58,418 nt of DNA from an uncultured bacterium (GCA_905216215.1 CAJMSZ010000013.1:1-58418), one strand, 5' to 3'. Numbered from the stretch's first letter, positions 16,163-25,097 are shown. A program made the numbers and translations. Notes: a model not told the origin generated them from the sequence alone.

Positions 16163-16510
16163 CTACACCTCTGTCTTGTTATTTTCCTCATATAACTGCT
16201 GTTGCTGCAAAAGATACAAACGTAAATCGGCATCTCCCGTTTTCTCAAATACTTCTCTCGCGATTTCTTCTACAAGATAAATTGCTTCCATATAGCTTTC
16301 TGCAAGACCAACAATAAAAATATCATCCGAATAAAAATACTTCTGATAAAGCATGGCTGCACTGTAAAATTCCAGTTGATTTTTACCATTTTCCGGTAAA
16401 ACAAGGATGTATGCCTGGAGTGGCCATTTCCCGGATTTCAGTTTCTTTATCCACTTTTCTTTTTTCTTTTCCAGTCCATCACTAATATACAGTTTATTAT
16501 AAAATTTCAT
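16163..16510 (-). CDS. Conserved-looking hypothetical protein, 115 residues
   Basis: I do not recognise this family. The product has a basic N-terminal stretch (LEKKKEKWIKKLKSGKWP), then alternating hydrophobic segments (AYILVLPENG, DIFIVGLAESYMEAIYLVEE) and a Gln-rich tail. No signal peptide or membrane helix is evident. AGGAAAAT precedes the ATG, and the stop is 3 nt from the DUF2953 start, so the two are probably translationally coupled. A role alongside that sporulation-linked pair is the best guess. Confidence 0.7.
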   Translation of the reverse strand: MKFYNKLYISDGLEKKKEKWIKKLKSGKWPLQAYILVLPENGKNQLEFYSAAMLYQKYFYSDDIFIVGLAESYMEAIYLVEEIAREVFEKTGDADLRLYLLQQQQLYEENNKTEV

Positions 16511-16543
16511 ATTTTCCTATCTGTCTCACCTGACATCTTCACT

Positions 16544-18151
16544 CTACTTATAATAGTAAGCATTAAAAATCTGTTTTGCAACGCTCACTCCGGTTATGGA
16601 GGAAGTATCTGCGTTCTCTACAACTACTGCTACTGCCAAATCCGGATTATCCACATTGGAAAATCCCACGAACCAGGAATGTACCTGTGTCTTATCCACG
16701 CTGACTTCAGCAGTTCCAGTTTTTCCTGCTACGGTATAGGATTCCCCGGAAAGAGAAGTTCCTGTTCCATAGGAAACAACCCCTTTCATATACTCTGTAA
16801 GTACGGAAGCTTCCTCCGATGTCATCAAATCCGCATATTTCTCAGGCATATATTTTTTCACTCTTGTCCCCTGATAATTGGTAATTTCATCTACAAGATA
16901 TGGCTTCATAAGTTTCCCGCCATTGGCAATAGCTGCTGTAATCATGGCCATATGATATGGACTGACCAGAGTATCTCCTTGTCCGATTGCCGTCATCATA
17001 ATAGATGCACTGTCTGCATTCTTGTCCAGAGAAAAACTGCTTTGATTCGCAGTCAGATCACATTTCAGATTGGTGTTAAATAATAAATCCTTCGCAGTAT
17101 CCTGCCACTTTGAGATGTCCAGTTGAAGTCCGATTCCTGAAAATGCAGTATTGCATGAATTTGCCAAAGCGTCCGCAAGCGTCTCCTGACCATGTGCCTG
17201 ATTCGCGTAACAGTGAATCGTCGTTCCGTCTACTGTCACTTCTCCTGTACAGTCATTCAAATATGCTTCATAATCTGAATTTTGCCGCATAAAAGAAAGG
17301 GTTGTAACAAGCTTAAATATGGAACCAGGCGCATATTGTCCCTGAGTTGCACGATTTACCAAAACACTGTCACTATCATTAATCAAATTATTCCAGTTTT
17401 CACTGACTGTATTTGCGTCAAATGAAGGTTTCGAAACCATGGCAAGTACTTTTCCTGTACTTGGTTCCAGAACCACTACTGCACCTTTATTATTTCCAAG
17501 TGCATTATAAGCTGCACTCTGCAGATTAGTGTTCAAAGTCGTAATAACGTTGTCACCTATATTCTTCTGATCCTGGAATTCTTTCATTAATTTTTCCAGG
17601 AATGGCGCATTAGAAGTAAGCAGATTAAAATTCTGAATAGATTCAACACCAGATTTACCCTTGACAGAATATCCGACTGTATGTGTAAACATGTCTCCGT
17701 ATGGATATTCTCTTGTCTCCGTACCATCATCAGCAGTCACTGTCTGTGCCAGGATATTGCCCTTACTGTCAAGAATTTTTCCACGTACCACACGATCCGC
17801 AAGAATATCTTGTCTGATATTATACACACTATTTATAACATCTTTGCTTTTTACTAAATTAAAATAAACCAGATATCCAATCATAACCAGAAATAAGGTA
17901 ACAAACATATAAGTTACTCTTGTGATTTCTTTGTTGGTTATCCGTTTTGTTTTCTTTTTTTTCGATTTCTGTTTCTTAGGAATCTCTTCTTCCTTTGCTG
18001 CCTGCTGAAGTTTTCTTTCTTCTCTTGCCTTTTGCTGCTGACGTCTCTGTTTTCTCAGCTCTTCTTCGTCCGGAAGATTTGCCAGTTCCATATCCAGATC
18101 GTCTTGCCCGTAATTGTTCTGCTTTCTTTCTTTCAATGTCCTCTTCCTCAT
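16544..18151 (-). CDS. Penicillin-binding protein, class B-like transpeptidase
   Basis: A peptidoglycan D,D-transpeptidase with one N-terminal membrane helix (about residues 76-97). The active-site motifs are all present: Ser277 in PGSIFKL (SxxK), SCN at 332-334 and KTGT at 477-480. The ectodomain begins RGKILDSKGNILAQT, typical of the PbpA/FtsI/SpoVD group. The cytoplasmic tail of about 75 residues is highly charged. The FtsW/RodA-type partner lies immediately upstream, the standard synthase-transpeptidase pairing. The first 58 codons overlap the end of that gene; no downstream start has a ribosome binding site and leaves the membrane helix intact. Confidence 0.9.
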   Translation of the reverse strand: MRKRTLKERKQNNYGQDDLDMELANLPDEEELRKQRRQQQKAREERKLQQAAKEEEIPKKQKSKKKKTKRITNKEITRVTYMFVTLFLVMIGYLVYFNLVKSKDVINSVYNIRQDILADRVVRGKILDSKGNILAQTVTADDGTETREYPYGDMFTHTVGYSVKGKSGVESIQNFNLLTSNAPFLEKLMKEFQDQKNIGDNVITTLNTNLQSAAYNALGNNKGAVVVLEPSTGKVLAMVSKPSFDANTVSENWNNLINDSDSVLVNRATQGQYAPGSIFKLVTTLSFMRQNSDYEAYLNDCTGEVTVDGTTIHCYANQAHGQETLADALANSCNTAFSGIGLQLDISKWQDTAKDLLFNTNLKCDLTANQSSFSLDKNADSASIMMTAIGQGDTLVSPYHMAMITAAIANGGKLMKPYLVDEITNYQGTRVKKYMPEKYADLMTSEEASVLTEYMKGVVSYGTGTSLSGESYTVAGKTGTAEVSVDKTQVHSWFVGFSNVDNPDLAVAVVVENADTSSITGVSVAKQIFNAYYYK

Positions 18152-19475
18152 CTTCTCTTAAAATATATAAGCCCTGAATGATTGCAAACATGATTATCGT
18201 GCTCAGTACCGAACTTCCACCATAGCTAACAAGTGGAAGGGTAACACCTGTAGACGGAATAAATTTCGTCACCCCGCCAATGGTCAAAAACACCTGAAAA
18301 ATGTAGCAGGTTCCAAGTCCCAGCGCAACCATTTTATAAAAGCTGTTCTTAAGCTGCATAGATATATTTAAAAACATAATATACACACTTACACAGATAA
18401 GAATCAGGCAGATTCCAAAAATCAGGCCCATTTCTTCTGCAATCGCAGAAAAAATGAAATCTGATTCTGCCACGGGAATCTTATCAGCTGCACCTTGCAT
18501 GAGTCCCATTCCAAACCAGCTTCCTGTTCCGATTGCCATCAAGGACTGGGCCACCTGCTGTCCTCCGTTCTGGTAGATGGCAAAAGGGTCTTTCCATGCA
18601 AGCACACGTACTCTGACATGACTGAACAAATAATAAGCTCCAACCGAAGCCACACTTCCGGCACTCAGTCCTAAAAATACATATCTTGCCTGCTCCGTTG
18701 CCACATAAAGCATAACCAGATATACAGCAAAAATAATCAGCGCAGCTCCAAGGTCTTTGGACGCTACAAGGATTAACACATGTAGCGCAGCCACTACGGT
18801 TGTAACAACAATATTTTTAAAACTTCTATCCTTCTGGAAACTGGCTGCCACAAAAAATACAAATATAATTTTAACCAATTCCGAAGTCTGAAGCGTAAAT
18901 CCTCCAATTTTAATTGCAAGCATAGCTCCACCAGTGACTCGTCCACCTACGATAACAATTGCAAGCATGACAATTCCTGCTATGGCATAAAACTTTTTCC
19001 ATTCTGACAGTGCTTTTACTTTTCGTATAATGACTGGAATAAAAAGACTAATTATCAACGCTCCTGTTGCTATAATAAACTGCTTAACCGCCAGTTCATA
19101 AGACAACCTGGTAATCATGATAAATCCTATTGCCAGGAGCATACACATATTATTAACAACCAGCCGCGATACCTTAGGATAAATCAGGTGATAAAGCACC
19201 AGAATTGCTATAAAAAGGATGACCTGCATTCCATAAAATCCAAGCATTTTCTTTTCTTCTGTTTGAAGCAACATGACCATGAAAGCCACAAAATGCATAA
19301 GAAACATCAATACATTCTGTCTTCTCAATATACTATTTTTCGTATGCGGGTCTTCAAACCCGAATATTGCAAAACATTCAAATGTGTAAATTGCAATTGC
19401 CAAAATTATTACATATTTTGATAATTCTACAATAACATTTACCAAACTCTCACCTACTTTATTCCATTTTTCCAA
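17976..19475 (-). CDS. FtsW/RodA/SpoVE-family glycosyltransferase
   Basis: SEDS-family proteins polymerise lipid II into glycan strands with a cognate class B PBP. The 499-residue protein has about ten membrane helices, the loop IKIGGFTLQTSELVKIIFV, SKDLGAALI, QSLMAIGTGSWFGMGLMQG, ESDFIFSAIAEEMGLI and STGVTLPLVSYGGSSVLS, all diagnostic. The C-terminal tail of about 60 residues is Arg/Lys-rich and is encoded in the overlap with the PBP gene. The start is either a TTG at 19475, which overlaps the U32 gene by 22 nt, or a TTG at 19445 preceded by AGGTGAGAG. FtsW, RodA and SpoVE cannot be told apart here. Confidence 0.92.
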   Translation of the reverse strand: MEKWNKVGESLVNVIVELSKYVIILAIAIYTFECFAIFGFEDPHTKNSILRRQNVLMFLMHFVAFMVMLLQTEEKKMLGFYGMQVILFIAILVLYHLIYPKVSRLVVNNMCMLLAIGFIMITRLSYELAVKQFIIATGALIISLFIPVIIRKVKALSEWKKFYAIAGIVMLAIVIVGGRVTGGAMLAIKIGGFTLQTSELVKIIFVFFVAASFQKDRSFKNIVVTTVVAALHVLILVASKDLGAALIIFAVYLVMLYVATEQARYVFLGLSAGSVASVGAYYLFSHVRVRVLAWKDPFAIYQNGGQQVAQSLMAIGTGSWFGMGLMQGAADKIPVAESDFIFSAIAEEMGLIFGICLILICVSVYIMFLNISMQLKNSFYKMVALGLGTCYIFQVFLTIGGVTKFIPSTGVTLPLVSYGGSSVLSTIIMFAIIQGLYILREDEEEDIERKKAEQLRARRSGYGTGKSSGRRRAEKTETSAAKGKRRKKTSAGSKGRRDS

Positions 19476-21853
19476 TGTCCTCTGGTAAAAGTTCCTTCCT
19501 CCATTGGCTTTTCTTTTTCAAAATTCTGTAGAACTTTTCTTGTTTCCCTCTCATCCTCTGTCGTAAACATAAGTCTGCAGCTTTCCGGATTTAACTCATA
19601 CACTTCCTGGATTTTATCTCCCAGGTACAAGGGCACTTGATTATAAATGACGTTGTAGCAATAATCACATTCATTTTTTACCACAAAATCTTTATGGTAT
19701 CTGTCAGTAATTGTCGTCATGCCAGAAATATTTCTACAATGTCCTAATGTTTTCTGAATACAGCCTGCTGAAACCATCAATGGTAAATGACCGTACACGA
19801 TGATTTCCCCATTGGAAACGTCTAAATGCTTCATTTCTTTCTGGGTCAGTTCCAGTGGTACTGTAAATGCATGCACACCTTGTTCCTGCCAGAAGGCTTT
19901 TGCCTCTGAATTGAATTGATACATGTTATAGTCCGTCAGAATTGTCTTCTCATACTGATGCTTTCTCAAAAATTTGTAACTTTCATAATTCCGAACCAAT
20001 ACACCATCCCACGGAGCATGAAAAATACAATCATAAGCCGTCTCATACTGTCTTCTTGTATGTTCACGAAAAATATACGGCATAATGAAATAAATTTCTT
20101 TTCCATTTTCATGTGCCCGTCTGATAATTTCTTCATACTCCGGCTTTTGTTTCTCCGTCTCTTTCCATATCTGCGGAAACGCACTGCAATCTGCATAAAT
20201 GCGCTGTATCATATCCACTTCTGTCAAAACCTGTAATTGCTCCAACGTCTGTGCGGATACGGTAAATATACCTTTCTTTTCATTTTGGGCATTCACTATT
20301 CTCCGCTCAGAATGTTTCCATTGGTCTTTCTTTTCTGAAACTGACTCCGCTCTCCAGTAAGCTTCTGTCATCTTTTTTTGTAGTAATTCCAGTCCCTTTC
20401 TGCGCAGTTCATTTAAGCTCTGCATTGGCAGAAACACATTTCCCAGAATCTGTACATCCAGTTCTTCAAATTCGAACTCTGTATTTCCGGTTTTCTTCAT
20501 CTGCTTAATGACACGTTCTTTATCAATTGGCTGATTCAGTGCCTCCTGAACCAAGTCTCCCTGCACCGTAACTTCCATATCACCATGCGATAACTTAAAT
20601 GTAGCATAATCACCAGAAGATAAAATTAAATTTCCCCTAATTTTTTCTTTTATTTTTCCATCTACATAAGTCTTATGTAAATTCTGAATCAGCGACTCAT
20701 TGCGAGTACGGTTCCATATCATTCCTTTTTGAAATGGCGTATCCTCAAATACTGACATGATAAATTCTTTTCCCTGTGTCACATTCTCCCGACAAGTATA
20801 GAAGTCCGCTTTTTCTTTTCCTTTTCGAACGGGAAGTTCTATCACATCCTGTGCTCCAAGTGGAACCAGTGCTTTGACTGTCACTTTGTTTCCCTGTTTT
20901 TTCAATACTTTTACTGCCGGAACTCCTGCATGATTTGGTCTTTCCAAAGAAATCATTTCCCTGCCATTTCGGGTATGATAATATCCTGTGTGAAATCCAC
21001 CACGGTTATATAAATCCATCAGCAATATTTTATCTTGCTCTTCTACTTTATATTTCTTTCCTGATAAATACAAATCCACATATTTTCTATACATGGATAC
21101 CACACCAGCCACATACTCAGGCTTTTTCATTCTTCCCTCAATCTTAAAAGAATAAATACCAGCCATGTCCATCTCTGGAATATATTCCAATGTACAGATA
21201 TCTTTCAGACTAAGCAGATACTGACTCTTCTTTTCTCCTTGTGCCTGATACAGTAGGCGGCATGGCTGTGCGCATTGTCCACGGTTTCCACTTCTTCCGC
21301 CTAAAAAGCTGCTAAAAAGACATTGACCAGAATAGCAATAGCATAAAGCTCCATGGACAAAACTCTCTATTTCTACATTTGTATGTTCTGCAATCTGCTG
21401 AACTTCTTTCATACTCAACTCTCTGGATGTAACAACACGCTGTACACCCTGTTCTTCCATGAATTTCGCACCATCAATTCCAGTAATCGTCATTTGTGTG
21501 CTTGCATGAATCGGTAAATCCGGAAAATGTGTTCGAGCAAACCTAAGCACACCCACATCCTGTACAATGATAGCGTCCAATCCCCTCTTGTAATAAGGAA
21601 GTAAATATGCATATAGTTTTTCTTCTAATTCATATTCTTTCAACAATGTATTGACTGTCATAAAAAGCTTTCTGCCATGTAAATGTACATAGTCGATTGC
21701 TTCCAGCAGTTCTTCTTCTGAAAAATTATTGGCGTAGGCTCTGGCCCCAAACATACTGCCGCCTACATATATTGCGTCTGCCCCGGCAGCCACCGCAGCC
21801 TTAAGGCAGTCCATATTGCCCGCAGGCGCAAGTATTTCTATCTTTCCTTTCAT
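19454..21853 (-). CDS. U32-family protein, RlhA-like, with Fe-S motif
   Basis: U32 proteins annotated as peptidases include anaerobic RNA and quinone hydroxylases (RlhA, TrhP, UbiU/V). The 799-residue protein starts EILAPAGNMDCLKAAVAAGA and DAIYVGG, and has the exact four-cysteine pattern C-x6-C-x15-C-x3-C that runs from ALCYCYSGQC to RGQCAQPC. That pattern is known to bind a [4Fe-4S] cluster in UbiU. A C-terminal half with DUF3656-like character and further cysteines (NECDYCYN) follows, as in RlhA, which modifies C2501 of 23S rRNA. RNA hydroxylation is therefore more likely than proteolysis. AGAGG precedes the ATG. Confidence 0.87.
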   Translation of the reverse strand: MKGKIEILAPAGNMDCLKAAVAAGADAIYVGGSMFGARAYANNFSEEELLEAIDYVHLHGRKLFMTVNTLLKEYELEEKLYAYLLPYYKRGLDAIIVQDVGVLRFARTHFPDLPIHASTQMTITGIDGAKFMEEQGVQRVVTSRELSMKEVQQIAEHTNVEIESFVHGALCYCYSGQCLFSSFLGGRSGNRGQCAQPCRLLYQAQGEKKSQYLLSLKDICTLEYIPEMDMAGIYSFKIEGRMKKPEYVAGVVSMYRKYVDLYLSGKKYKVEEQDKILLMDLYNRGGFHTGYYHTRNGREMISLERPNHAGVPAVKVLKKQGNKVTVKALVPLGAQDVIELPVRKGKEKADFYTCRENVTQGKEFIMSVFEDTPFQKGMIWNRTRNESLIQNLHKTYVDGKIKEKIRGNLILSSGDYATFKLSHGDMEVTVQGDLVQEALNQPIDKERVIKQMKKTGNTEFEFEELDVQILGNVFLPMQSLNELRRKGLELLQKKMTEAYWRAESVSEKKDQWKHSERRIVNAQNEKKGIFTVSAQTLEQLQVLTEVDMIQRIYADCSAFPQIWKETEKQKPEYEEIIRRAHENGKEIYFIMPYIFREHTRRQYETAYDCIFHAPWDGVLVRNYESYKFLRKHQYEKTILTDYNMYQFNSEAKAFWQEQGVHAFTVPLELTQKEMKHLDVSNGEIIVYGHLPLMVSAGCIQKTLGHCRNISGMTTITDRYHKDFVVKNECDYCYNVIYNQVPLYLGDKIQEVYELNPESCRLMFTTEDERETRKVLQNFEKEKPMEEGTFTRGHWKNGIK

Positions 21854-21890
21854 AAAAAACCTCTGTGTTCATAGATTCTCTTTCATGTAT

Positions 21891-21923
21891 TATGAAAAAT
21901 AGACTGCCATTAGACAGTCTATT
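21891..21923 (-). terminator. Terminator at the end of the zapA frame
   Basis: Minus-strand AATAGACTG (21915-21923) / CAGTCTATT (21898-21906), a 9-bp stem followed by TTTCAT. The stem includes the TAG (21919-21921) that closes the full-length zapA frame, which shows where the gene originally ended. Confidence 0.75.
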
Positions 21924-22113
21924 TATTACGATGATTTTTCATCTCAGTCTCTAACTGTACGATTTTCATTTGCAGCTCTCTGTTTTCTTCTTTCAATTTG
22001 TCCAATGCCTTCTCTGCATTTTCATATTTAATCTGAACAGAAATCAACTCATGCTTTAAGTCGTACATTTCTTTATCTTTTGTTTCAATATCACTTTCTA
22101 AAGCTCCGCCTTG
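21919..22113 (-). pseudogene. ZapA coiled-coil tail, separated from zapA by in-frame TAG
   Basis: Directly after the TAG that ends zapA (22114-22116), the same frame stays open for 64 codons and ends at TAG 21919-21921. It reads QGGALESDIETKDKEMYDLK, then HELISVQIKYENAEKALDKL and KEENRELQMKIVQLETEMKN. This is a heptad-patterned coiled coil of the type that normally completes ZapA in this group. A single T for A (AAG to TAG) or T for C (CAG to TAG) explains the break. It has no start codon or ribosome binding site of its own at the break; an internal ATG at codon 16 lacks a good site. Confidence 0.7.
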
Positions 22114-22332
22114 CTACTTAGCTTTAAAATAATCATCTGCCACATTCAAAGCAAGAAGCACGCTTCTAGTCTCGGCACTCTGCTTGCGATATCCTTCACT
22201 GCTTGTGCACTCGTCAATTTTATGATTCAAATAAGTAGATACCTTCTGTAAATAATCCTCGCTTTCAAAACCACTTAGCGTAAATACCTTACCGCCAATT
22301 AAGACTTCTGTATAATTCTTAGATGATGCCAT
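22114..22332 (-). CDS. zapA: Cell division protein ZapA, N-terminal domain only
   Basis: ZapA binds FtsZ and promotes filament bundling. The 72-residue product has the family core YTEVLIGGKVFTLSGFESED, then YLQKVSTYLNHKIDE and SVLLALNVADDYFKAK, where it stops at a TAG. The globular FtsZ-binding domain is complete, but the tetramerising coiled-coil tail lies after the stop in the same frame. GAGGAGG precedes the ATG and a good promoter lies upstream. Short 80-100 residue ZapA proteins exist, so the truncated form could retain some function. A sequencing error, a nonsense mutation and read-through are all possible. Confidence 0.85.
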   Translation of the reverse strand: MASSKNYTEVLIGGKVFTLSGFESEDYLQKVSTYLNHKIDECTSSEGYRKQSAETRSVLLALNVADDYFKAK

Positions 22333-22363
22333 AATGAACCTCCTCGTTCATAATCCTAACGGT

Positions 22364-22392
22364 ATTATACATGATATTCTTTCAAAAACCAA
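22364..22392 (-). promoter_or_regulatory. Probable zapA promoter
   Basis: Minus-strand TTGGTT (22387-22392), a 17-nt spacer and TATAAT (22364-22369), about 30 nt before the zapA ATG, between ruvB and zapA. Confidence 0.7.
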
Positions 22393-22431
22393 CTCTTTTT
22401 CTTTATTTTCATTGGTTTTCGCCAGATTTTG

Positions 22432-23436
22432 TCAAGAATGTGTTACATTCTTTATTCCCAAATGCTGATATGCCATCTCTGTTGCCACTCTTCCCCGTGG
22501 TGTACGCTGAATAAATCCATTTTGAATCAGAAAGGGTTCATATACGTCTTCAATCGTTCCAGCGTCTTCACCTATAGCTGCTGCGAGTGTATCCAGTCCT
22601 ACCGGACCACCGCCAAATTTTTCAATAATAGTAAACAAAAGATTCCGATCAACATAATCCAACCCACATCGGTCTACATCCAGCAAATCAAGCGCGCAAG
22701 AAGCCACTTCCTCTGTAATCACACCATTATACTTTACTTGTGCAAAATCACGTACCCTTTTCAGCAGACGATTAGCAAGTCTCGGAGTTCCTCTTGAGCG
22801 TTTTGCCATTTCCAGCGCTCCCTGCTCATCAATCTCCACATCCAGTACCTTTGCGGAACGCAAAATAATAGTTTTCAATTCTTCTTCTGTATAAAATTCC
22901 ATTTTGTTGACAACACCAAAGCGATCACGAAGAGGCGCTGTCAGCATACCGGCTCTTGTGGTTGCGCCCACGAGAGTAAATTTAGGCAAATCAAGGCGGA
23001 TAGAACGGGCAGATGCACCTTTACCTATCATGATATCAATAGCATAATCTTCCATGGCCGGATAAAGAACTTCTTCAACCTGTCGATTCAATCTGTGAAT
23101 CTCATCCAAAAATAAAACATCCCCTTCCTGGAGATTATTGAGAATGGCTGCCATTTCTCCTGGCTTTTCAATGGCCGGGCCAGAAGTAATCTTCATATGA
23201 ACTCCCATCTCATTTGCAATAATTCCGGCAAGCGTGGTTTTTCCAAGACCCGGAGGTCCATAAAAAAGAACATGATCCAATGACTCACCACGGGATTTAG
23301 CTGCCTCTATATAAATCTTCAGGGTCTCTTTTGCCTTCTTCTGTCCAATATAATCATCCAACATCTGAGGCCGCAGATTATTTTCTATCTTCATATCTTC
23401 TTCTAAATTTTCTGTTGTAATAATCCTCTTTGCCAT
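22432..23436 (-). CDS. ruvB: Holliday junction branch migration helicase RuvB
   Basis: RuvB is the AAA+ motor that drives Holliday junction migration with RuvA. Visible motifs in 334 residues are LRPQMLDDYIGQ, Walker A in FYGPPGLGKTTLA, Walker B in VLFLDEIHRLN, sensor 1 LVGATTRAGML and the arginine-finger region APLRDRFG. The C-terminal winged helix has GGGPVGLDTLAAAIGED and IQNGFIQRTPRGR. The start at 23436 follows GAGG with 6-nt spacing; the earlier in-frame ATG overlaps that site. Confidence 0.97.
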   Translation of the reverse strand: MAKRIITTENLEEDMKIENNLRPQMLDDYIGQKKAKETLKIYIEAAKSRGESLDHVLFYGPPGLGKTTLAGIIANEMGVHMKITSGPAIEKPGEMAAILNNLQEGDVLFLDEIHRLNRQVEEVLYPAMEDYAIDIMIGKGASARSIRLDLPKFTLVGATTRAGMLTAPLRDRFGVVNKMEFYTEEELKTIILRSAKVLDVEIDEQGALEMAKRSRGTPRLANRLLKRVRDFAQVKYNGVITEEVASCALDLLDVDRCGLDYVDRNLLFTIIEKFGGGPVGLDTLAAAIGEDAGTIEDVYEPFLIQNGFIQRTPRGRVATEMAYQHLGIKNVTHS

Positions 23437-23489
23437 AGTTATCCTCATTTACCTGTTATCTCTATATTCTGTTTCTTATATCAGAAACT

Positions 23490-24095
23490 TTATATCAGGA
23501 ATTTTAATGCTTTCTTCAGAATCTCTTCCACCGACTCTTCCTGATCTGTCATTACATTGGTAACTGCCCGCAATGCCTCTGTGCTTCCATAACCAAGTGC
23601 TACAAGCGCCTGGACTGCTTCGGTCTGCATTTCCTTAGAAGGAGTGAAATTTCCTGTGATCCGCTCTGCATCCACTGCCTCTGTTGTTTCTATCGTACCT
23701 AATTGATCCTTCAGTTCCAGAATCAGTTTTTCTGCCGTCTTCTTTCCAATCCCCGGCGCTGCTGAAATCGCCTTTACATCGTTTGCCATCACTGCAAATC
23801 TCAAATCATCCGGAGTCAGATAAGACAAAATTCCAAGACCTCCCTTTGGGCCAATTCCATTTACAGCAATCAGAAGTTTAAATATCCGCAGCTCATCTTT
23901 CGTCAAAAATCCATATAGCTGCATCAAGTCCTCTTTTACATTCAAATATGTATATAATTTTACTACGTTTCCCTCCAGAGGCAATCTGCCTATGGTATAA
24001 GATGATACAAATACATTATATCCGATTCCCCCAACGTCAATAATTACCCTGTCTGATTCTACATCAGCCAGATTTCCCTTGACAAATGCAATCAT
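23490..24095 (-). CDS. ruvA: Holliday junction DNA-binding protein RuvA
   Basis: RuvA forms the tetramer that holds the four-way junction open for RuvB. The 201-residue product begins MIAFVKGNLADV and shows VGGIGYNVFVS (OB domain), VNGIGPKGGLGILS and APGIGKKTAEKLILELKDQ (helix-hairpin-helix pair), then a flexible linker and the C-terminal RuvB-binding domain (EAVQALVALGYGSTEA). Its start overlaps the stop of the Gx transporter gene by 4 nt (ATGA), so they are coupled. Confidence 0.97.
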   Translation of the reverse strand: MIAFVKGNLADVESDRVIIDVGGIGYNVFVSSYTIGRLPLEGNVVKLYTYLNVKEDLMQLYGFLTKDELRIFKLLIAVNGIGPKGGLGILSYLTPDDLRFAVMANDVKAISAAPGIGKKTAEKLILELKDQLGTIETTEAVDAERITGNFTPSKEMQTEAVQALVALGYGSTEALRAVTNVMTDQEESVEEILKKALKFLI

Positions 24096-24625
24096 CTTGT
24101 TCCTCCTTTATGTGTTCCATTATTCGCTTTCATTGTCATATCCACCGACTCAAGATGTCTTAACATTTCACTGGACAATATTCCGATTACCAGTCCTGCT
24201 ATAGCTCCTGCTGCCAGCAAAACCGGTATATAATAAAAAATACTAACCGTCTGCGTCACTATGGCTGCCATAATAAGCTGTCCCATATTATGCATCACAC
24301 CACCTGCCACGCTGACTCCATATACACTAAACCAGCTTTTCTTCTTCAAAAACGCCATTACAATAAGACTTAGTATGCTTCCTGCCAAACTATACAAAAT
24401 ACTAAATGCATTTGAAAATAAGAATCCGGAAACAATAATTCTTATAACAGATATTGCAACAGATGCACGATTTCCCATTTTATATAACACGATTACAATA
24501 ACCAAATTGGCAATACCTAGCTTTACGCCTTGAATTCCAACGTGAAACGGGAATATCACTTCTATATATCCAAAGATAATGGCAAGTGCTGCAAAAACAC
24601 CAAAATATGCTGTTTTTTCTCCCAC
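24092..24625 (-). CDS. Gx-type membrane transporter (heptaprenyl-diphosphate synthase component I family)
   Basis: A 177-residue protein with five or six hydrophobic helices. It matches the family labelled Gx transporter or heptaprenyl diphosphate synthase component I (PF07456): KTAYFGVFAALAIIFGYIE, PFHVGIQGVKLGIANLVIVI and GGVMHNMGQLIMA. Such proteins resemble ECF S-components and commonly sit beside NusG domain II and ApbE genes. The ligand is not known. It follows the NusG domain II gene by 10 nt. Confidence 0.8.
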   Translation of the reverse strand: MGEKTAYFGVFAALAIIFGYIEVIFPFHVGIQGVKLGIANLVIVIVLYKMGNRASVAISVIRIIVSGFLFSNAFSILYSLAGSILSLIVMAFLKKKSWFSVYGVSVAGGVMHNMGQLIMAAIVTQTVSIFYYIPVLLAAGAIAGLVIGILSSEMLRHLESVDMTMKANNGTHKGGTR

Positions 24626-24635
24626 AACGCACCTC

Positions 24636-25007
24636 CTAATTTGTTATGGCATCCAGCCCCGACTCTTCTCCGTTTATGATTTCAAGTACCACTTGATTGG
24701 GCAGGCAAATGATACTTTCATGATTTCGATATATTGGAATATGATTCACGCATATCTGATCTGGACAATCTGCCTCTTTCATGGATACTTCTCCATTCTG
24801 GATAGAAACCTCATTTGTCTTGCCAGGGAGCCAGAAGACCTGGTCTTCTTCCAAAGAACAAGTCTTTATCACCTCTCCATCTACTTTAACAATAAGCCGT
24901 GCATTCGGTTCTGCTTGATTATTTGACAGAAAAAAATAAAAGATTGCTGCACAAACCATAATGGCGATAAAAAGTACCACATCACTCTTTCTGATTCCAC
25001 GCTTCAC
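24636..25007 (-). CDS. NusG domain II-containing membrane-anchored protein
   Basis: A 123-residue protein with one N-terminal membrane helix (about residues 9-28) and an outward beta-rich domain of the NusG domain II family (PF07009): VKVDGEVIKTCSLEED, a D-C-P-D-Q-I-C segment at ADCPDQICVNH and ESIICLPNQVVLEII. The CPDQxC pair, close to a redox-active CxxxxC, is typical of the family. The start is a GTG at 25007 after AAGGTGAGA; an overlapping ATG 2 nt away is out of frame. It is transcribed divergently from apbE. Confidence 0.8.
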   Translation of the reverse strand: MKRGIRKSDVVLFIAIMVCAAIFYFFLSNNQAEPNARLIVKVDGEVIKTCSLEEDQVFWLPGKTNEVSIQNGEVSMKEADCPDQICVNHIPIYRNHESIICLPNQVVLEIINGEESGLDAITN

Positions 25008-25027
25008 ATTCTCACCTTCCTTCCGTT

Positions 25028-25056
25028 ATTCTAACACAACAGATTCGTAAATACAA
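25028..25056 (-). promoter_or_regulatory. Probable promoter for NusG domain II / Gx / ruvAB
   Basis: Minus-strand TTGTAT (25051-25056), a 17-nt spacer and TAGAAT (25028-25033) with a TG extension. Confidence 0.65.
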
Positions 25057-25068
25057 CCAAATGTTCGA

Positions 25069-25097
25069 TTGATTTTCTTTCTTTCATTTTTTATAAT
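25069..25097 (+). promoter_or_regulatory. Probable apbE promoter
   Basis: TTGATT (25069-25074), a 17-nt T-rich spacer and TATAAT (25092-25097). It is back-to-back with the divergent promoter; the two -35 boxes are 12 nt apart, so shared control is possible. Confidence 0.75.

Noticed and set aside
22114..22116. TAG in zapA as a recoded pyrrolysine or selenocysteine codon
   Set aside because: TAG is used as an ordinary stop by accC, pxpB, the U32 gene and the shikimate kinase gene in this window, no pyl genes are visible, and selenocysteine uses TGA.
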